Assembly: GCA_905214365.1 (NCBI GenBank)
Contig: CAJMMH010000113.1
Span: 1 to 8,396 of the forward strand
Reading direction: 5' to 3'
DNA length: 8,396 nt
Source: an uncultured bacterium
GTDB taxonomy: Bacteria > Bacillota > Clostridia > Lachnospirales > Lachnospiraceae
Positions within the stretch are counted from its first letter, which is position 1. Every line of letters starts with the position of its first letter. The position numbers and the translations under genes were made by a program. This document shows, in pieces, positions 7,501 through 8,396 of the stretch. Below the pieces are notes generated by a model. That model saw nothing but the letters and a program-made list of their open reading frames with translations. It was not told the origin of the DNA and did not search any database.

Positions 7501-8396
7501 CTCAACATACTGATTTTCAACCGCAGTTCCTTCTGTCACAAACTGCACGCAGAAGCGGCTGAGCGTCAGTGTCGTTTCTTCCCACGCCTTTAGACTTCCC
7601 TCTTCGCCGTCCGGATCAATATAATTCAGCGTTTTTGCCTGCATATTTTTCAGGATTGTACTCGCTGTAATCTGCAGCCGCTTCGGTGCCGCGGACGCAC
7701 TGATTCTTCCAATTTCTCCCGGTCCCTCAATGGCAACACTTCCGCCGCCCATCAGCACAATCCGGTCAATTGCAGTTGTTTCATCAATATGCAGCGTCAC
7801 TTCTCCGCCTGCAAATATCGTTAAAACACCGATGCTACTTCCTTTTATGGTAACGTCAGCCGCGTCAATCACTGACATATACTTTACCTGAGAACCGGAA
7901 ATTGTCAGATCGTGCGCCTGAAGAATCACTGCGTACTCTGCCGGAGACGTTGGAATGCTTAATCCGTCTCCTTTTACGATATATGCCTGTACCGAATCTT
8001 GTGTCAGCAAATCAGCTGCTTCCTGATTTTCAACAATCTGAAGCGGAAACTCCGCCTCTGGACACTCCGGCTCTTCTGTCTGTCCACTGTTCTGCATACC
8101 AGTCTGTGCGCTGCTTTGCGCATCAGTCTGCATACCACTTTGTGTATCCCTCTGCGCAAGTCCCATTGCCTCCAAGAATCTGGCCTGTGTCAGTCCGCTT
8201 TTTTTCTGCATATCCGTTCCCAGCGCCTGACATCCAATCAACCCCGCAAACAGTTCTGCGGAAATGCTTGAGCCGGCAGCTGTCTGCTTATTTACAGCTG
8301 CTCCCACATTTGCAGCCACTGTGCCAGTCTGCATCCCGGTCTGTGCTTCCGCCTGCACTGCAGGCATTGCTGTAAACAGCATTACAACCGTCAGCA
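1531..8396 (-). CDS. Giant secreted InlB B-repeat surface protein, 5'-partial
   Basis: The frame runs without a stop to the window edge. The first ATG inside it (8382) has no Shine-Dalgarno and falls within a hydrophobic stretch (LTVVMLFTAMPAVQA, then EA) that looks like the end of a signal peptide, so the true start lies upstream. Numbering from 8382: residues 14-110 are a Q/T/M/S-rich linker with degenerate QTGMQ motifs; about 115-250 is beta-rich with short V/I-x-I strands, beta-helix-like; about 277-343 and 350-420 are InlB-like units (GYTFAGW, LTLYA); about 560-610 is an acidic linker; about 720-1040 has long beta strands and ends in WNVWSDRWPLY; about 1040-1390 is unrecognised; about 1395-1465 resembles a divergent InlB repeat; about 1465-1630 holds two larger InlB-like units; 1632-2234 holds eight short ones. 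Residues 2244-2283 are encoded by the structured repeat. No LPxTG or C-terminal membrane anchor is visible. An adhesin or surface role is inferred from the family; no enzyme motif was seen. Confidence 0.93.
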   Translation of the reverse strand, partial: LTVVMLFTAMPAVQAEAQTGMQTGTVAANVGAAVNKQTAAGSSISAELFAGLIGCQALGTDMQKKSGLTQARFLEAMGLAQRDTQSGMQTDAQSSAQTGMQNSGQTEEPECPEAEFPLQIVENQEAADLLTQDSVQAYIVKGDGLSIPTSPAEYAVILQAHDLTISGSQVKYMSVIDAADVTIKGSSIGVLTIFAGGEVTLHIDETTAIDRIVLMGGGSVAIEGPGEIGRISASAAPKRLQITASTILKNMQAKTLNYIDPDGEEGSLKAWEETTLTLSRFCVQFVTEGTAVENQYVEPGSTIDAAAAKTQSDGMVFTAWYEDEAYTTPYYMTDSVIGNLTLYARFVQPEDAVWVTLDRGGEEENTVLAFAKGECLLVKPLTQLLAYKEGYTFAGWSTEKDGEAVVSYTDPIEDSMTLYAMLISGEEIIQDQQTEHAELNDFAWDGGIALKVPEGMGDTQLESAIAVEGGASEEDPAIRLERGENGQATLFGDSWEQGGTRGFAPGSSVMLTVSDGVTFADYSETTETLTIRVYKPEVEVVDFKEDLTYILWDELESYTPEQVPPDEDMDTAAEEETEEPVTPGTLVLNGTYSISSGDVLVMYDGEIGEEEKNIDDWTEGSFDGYVLYALVDTADVSSGKTTVTFTAAEPEQYLDELDVHTTRETDLEGILTAEEISRFEREIAAQVVGNEEVKAQMLASVLTSEEAQQILDEQYGSGVYSLSKASAAIKVGKPQVKLTVNKSKVTAKISITATVTVKDGNKTLLNLTTTLAFTQEVGVSVNLDAGKFWVDASVSLRSVSTISLTMQAKSGGKAAVLEKAKNTLQQLVKPEGLTDADGYQQPVSELMGTMQGLIQTSLPYVELFSVRLMTLKFSFHGIVTLTVTLDLVGEIGIIASFGVEIVVKNGQKVGMNYNFKKFKGKTYTQKLENSVNTTIYVVGKVGVRIGLRLTISLTLCGCVTVSIVGTIYAYAELTGMYFLTASLTNGSASQAGALHFEVGIDARIDLKLRVKILFIKKTKSWNVWSDRWPLYQKEIGSKLSIMDTGRLDTQWKIETRNAAKKSVFQLNQIPTTIYDLASGKGSSAQTAWNTRGVSFSWAIKNVKINGAAVPEKDPRYQIFRIDGGKIRVNESLAAQYGITKVSCDLELTYKNNEKTALVKKQTHTLHLDKSINFVKTTVVLKFKVYDWCARQWGIERAAWDGKEIAERTVSYTYVSGTSKPKFASETINKNEVLAQLQKSIPELNGAEIGWGANNARYLTQIRNGIWMDTKTGVVSFSVSSKTATATMEIGLFAHRYAGTEGTVTYVLKANGAETSDLAFQVQPNVGYGSQSMTYDPRQKQWSITCRRSDFTAGSRRALMVTYAGGEMAETGIYLTGRESQNVVYLNWTVPQQQLSVQSSGANWRINEGGWNSQNASIRSGQLVTVEVEAADGWRGVEVQMDGRPLAVQNGRVSFRMPNRAAVLTLKASKLYTISYYYNIPDREDQQYVSQQWAENEPANAASDPSADGLTFRGWYINPKGSGEPYTFGQYLKQDVALYADWTCDITVDFNGGEGKAAYLEDGSEHLIDPDNSEKTGGYEFSTLRIGAKLPQLSVPERDGYEFAGWALTKDAADGVMEDLTGQSASGGLTIYAVWNEIYKISYELNGGQADGNPEAYTVASETIRLNRPTREGYEFLGWTGTDLKEPTIEVVIETGSTGNRSYTANWTKDGVISYHITYELNGGVMPAESRENPTDYTEETETFVLLNPVREGYEFLGWTGTGLEEPTREVIIEKGSTGNRSYTANWEVIEYSISYNLNGADELDNPGTYGVESESITLQNPSRTGYEFTGWTGTGLGDIPVLEVVIPTGSTGDRSYTANWKAITYTISYELDGGAAAGTPGNPDSYTIESEAITLRNPTKEGYEFLGWTGEGLEEPTQDLVIPAGSTGNRTYRANWELAEYTISYNLNGGEDVGNQRTYTINDEVYLESPIKEGYEFLGWTGTGLEEVTLEVIIPTGSTGDRSYTANWKAITYTISYELDGGIVAGIPGNPDSYTIESETITLQNPTKEGYEFLGWTGEGLEEPTQDLVIPAGSTGNRTYRANWKVKELVVYEITYELNGGMIESEGDGNPTRYTEESETIILLNPVKNGYEFVGWTGTDLKEPTQVVVIPIGSTGNRSYTANWKAITYTITYDLNGDGAEHSNPSSYTSDMDDFELAVPKRPGYVFTGWTGTGLEKETVTVVIKKGTTGNLEYMAHWGPEEPTVDINKSRKSPASIAKSNKQWVGTCLYQDGYKPLLINCEAVIWL
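1560..1592 (-). ncRNA. Candidate H-type pseudoknot within the structured repeat
   Basis: The stem at 1586-1592 pairs with 1569-1575 (GCTTGTA/TACAAGC, 7 bp). Its 10-nt loop (1576-1585) pairs with the immediately following bases: 1580-1585 with 1560-1565 (6 bp), and 1576-1578 with 1566-1568 (3 bp), with a single bulged base at 1579. Sixteen pairs packed in 33 nt are hard to explain by chance. This implies selection for RNA (or single-stranded DNA) folding. The bases also code for part of the giant protein's terminal tail, but the fold seems the better explanation of the sequence. Confidence 0.6.
1597..1655 (-). repeat. 59-bp direct repeat, copy B
   Basis: Matches positions 1-59 at an offset of 1,596 nt with one mismatch (1642 versus 46). 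Identity stops exactly at 1655/1656, next to the end of the giant gene's InlB array, which fixes this boundary of the element. It contains the whole first hairpin except its distal AAGT strand. Confidence 0.95.
2143..2424 (-). repeat. Recent duplication inside the InlB array, copy 1
   Basis: This stretch aligns without gaps to 2587-2868, exactly 444 nt (148 codons) away. The few differences are mostly transitions. It covers unit 6 and the end of unit 5. Because unit 5 also resembles unit 3 at its end (IPTGSTGDRSYTANWKA), the duplicated block appears to be two units long: units 3-4 gave units 5-6 or the reverse. Confidence 0.85.
2587..2868 (-). repeat. Recent duplication inside the InlB array, copy 2
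   Basis: Partner of 2143-2424 at a 444-nt offset, covering unit 4 and the end of unit 3. The other units are clearly more diverged at the DNA level, so this is the most recent expansion step in the array. Confidence 0.85.

Noticed and set aside
8380..8382. ATG at 8382 as the real start of the giant protein
   Set aside because: No Shine-Dalgarno, and the open frame upstream (LTVV) completes a signal-peptide core, so the start is outside the window.

Overview
The window is about 8.4 kb from a bacterium of roughly medium GC. It is almost entirely minus-strand and looks like part of a secreted or surface-protein locus. A strong AGGAGG ribosome binding site, a very large exported protein built from InlB/Listeria-Bacteroides (Flg_new-type) repeats, and an exported subtilisin-like protease suggest a Gram-positive Bacillota, probably an anaerobic Clostridia/Lachnospiraceae-type gut organism. 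That assignment is an inference; no marker gene is present.

In transcription order (minus strand, right to left): (1) 8396-1531 is one giant reading frame of more than 2,283 codons. Its 5' end lies beyond the window, because the frame stays open to the edge inside a signal peptide. It encodes a low-complexity linker, a beta-rich N-terminal region, two InlB-like repeats, a large unrecognised central region, and a C-terminal array of InlB B-like repeats. Eight closely related units of about 70 residues occupy about 1681-3489. (2) About 1655-1492 holds a compact structured repeat made of stem-loops and a convincing H-type pseudoknot. It supplies the last 40 codons and the stop of the giant gene. 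(3) 1472-1 holds an S8 (subtilisin-like) serine peptidase gene split in two. Exon 1 carries the signal peptide and the catalytic Asp and His. Exon 2 carries the catalytic Ser. (4) Between the exons, about 372-935, lies an ORF-less group I intron of about 564 nt. P1, P2, P3, P7, P7.1, P8 and P9 pairings can be drawn from the sequence. Removing it restores a continuous S8 reading frame. (5) At the left edge (1-87) a second copy of the structured repeat begins, again taking over the 3' end of a gene, here the peptidase.

The two genes are 58 nt apart in the same direction and may be co-transcribed. No promoter or convincing intrinsic terminator is visible between them. The main points of interest are a self-splicing-type intron separating Asp/His from Ser in a secreted protease, so that unspliced mRNA gives only a 182-residue inactive fragment, and a structured repeat capping the 3' ends of two consecutive genes. 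The whole window is accounted for; the only non-coding stretch above 300 bases is the intron.
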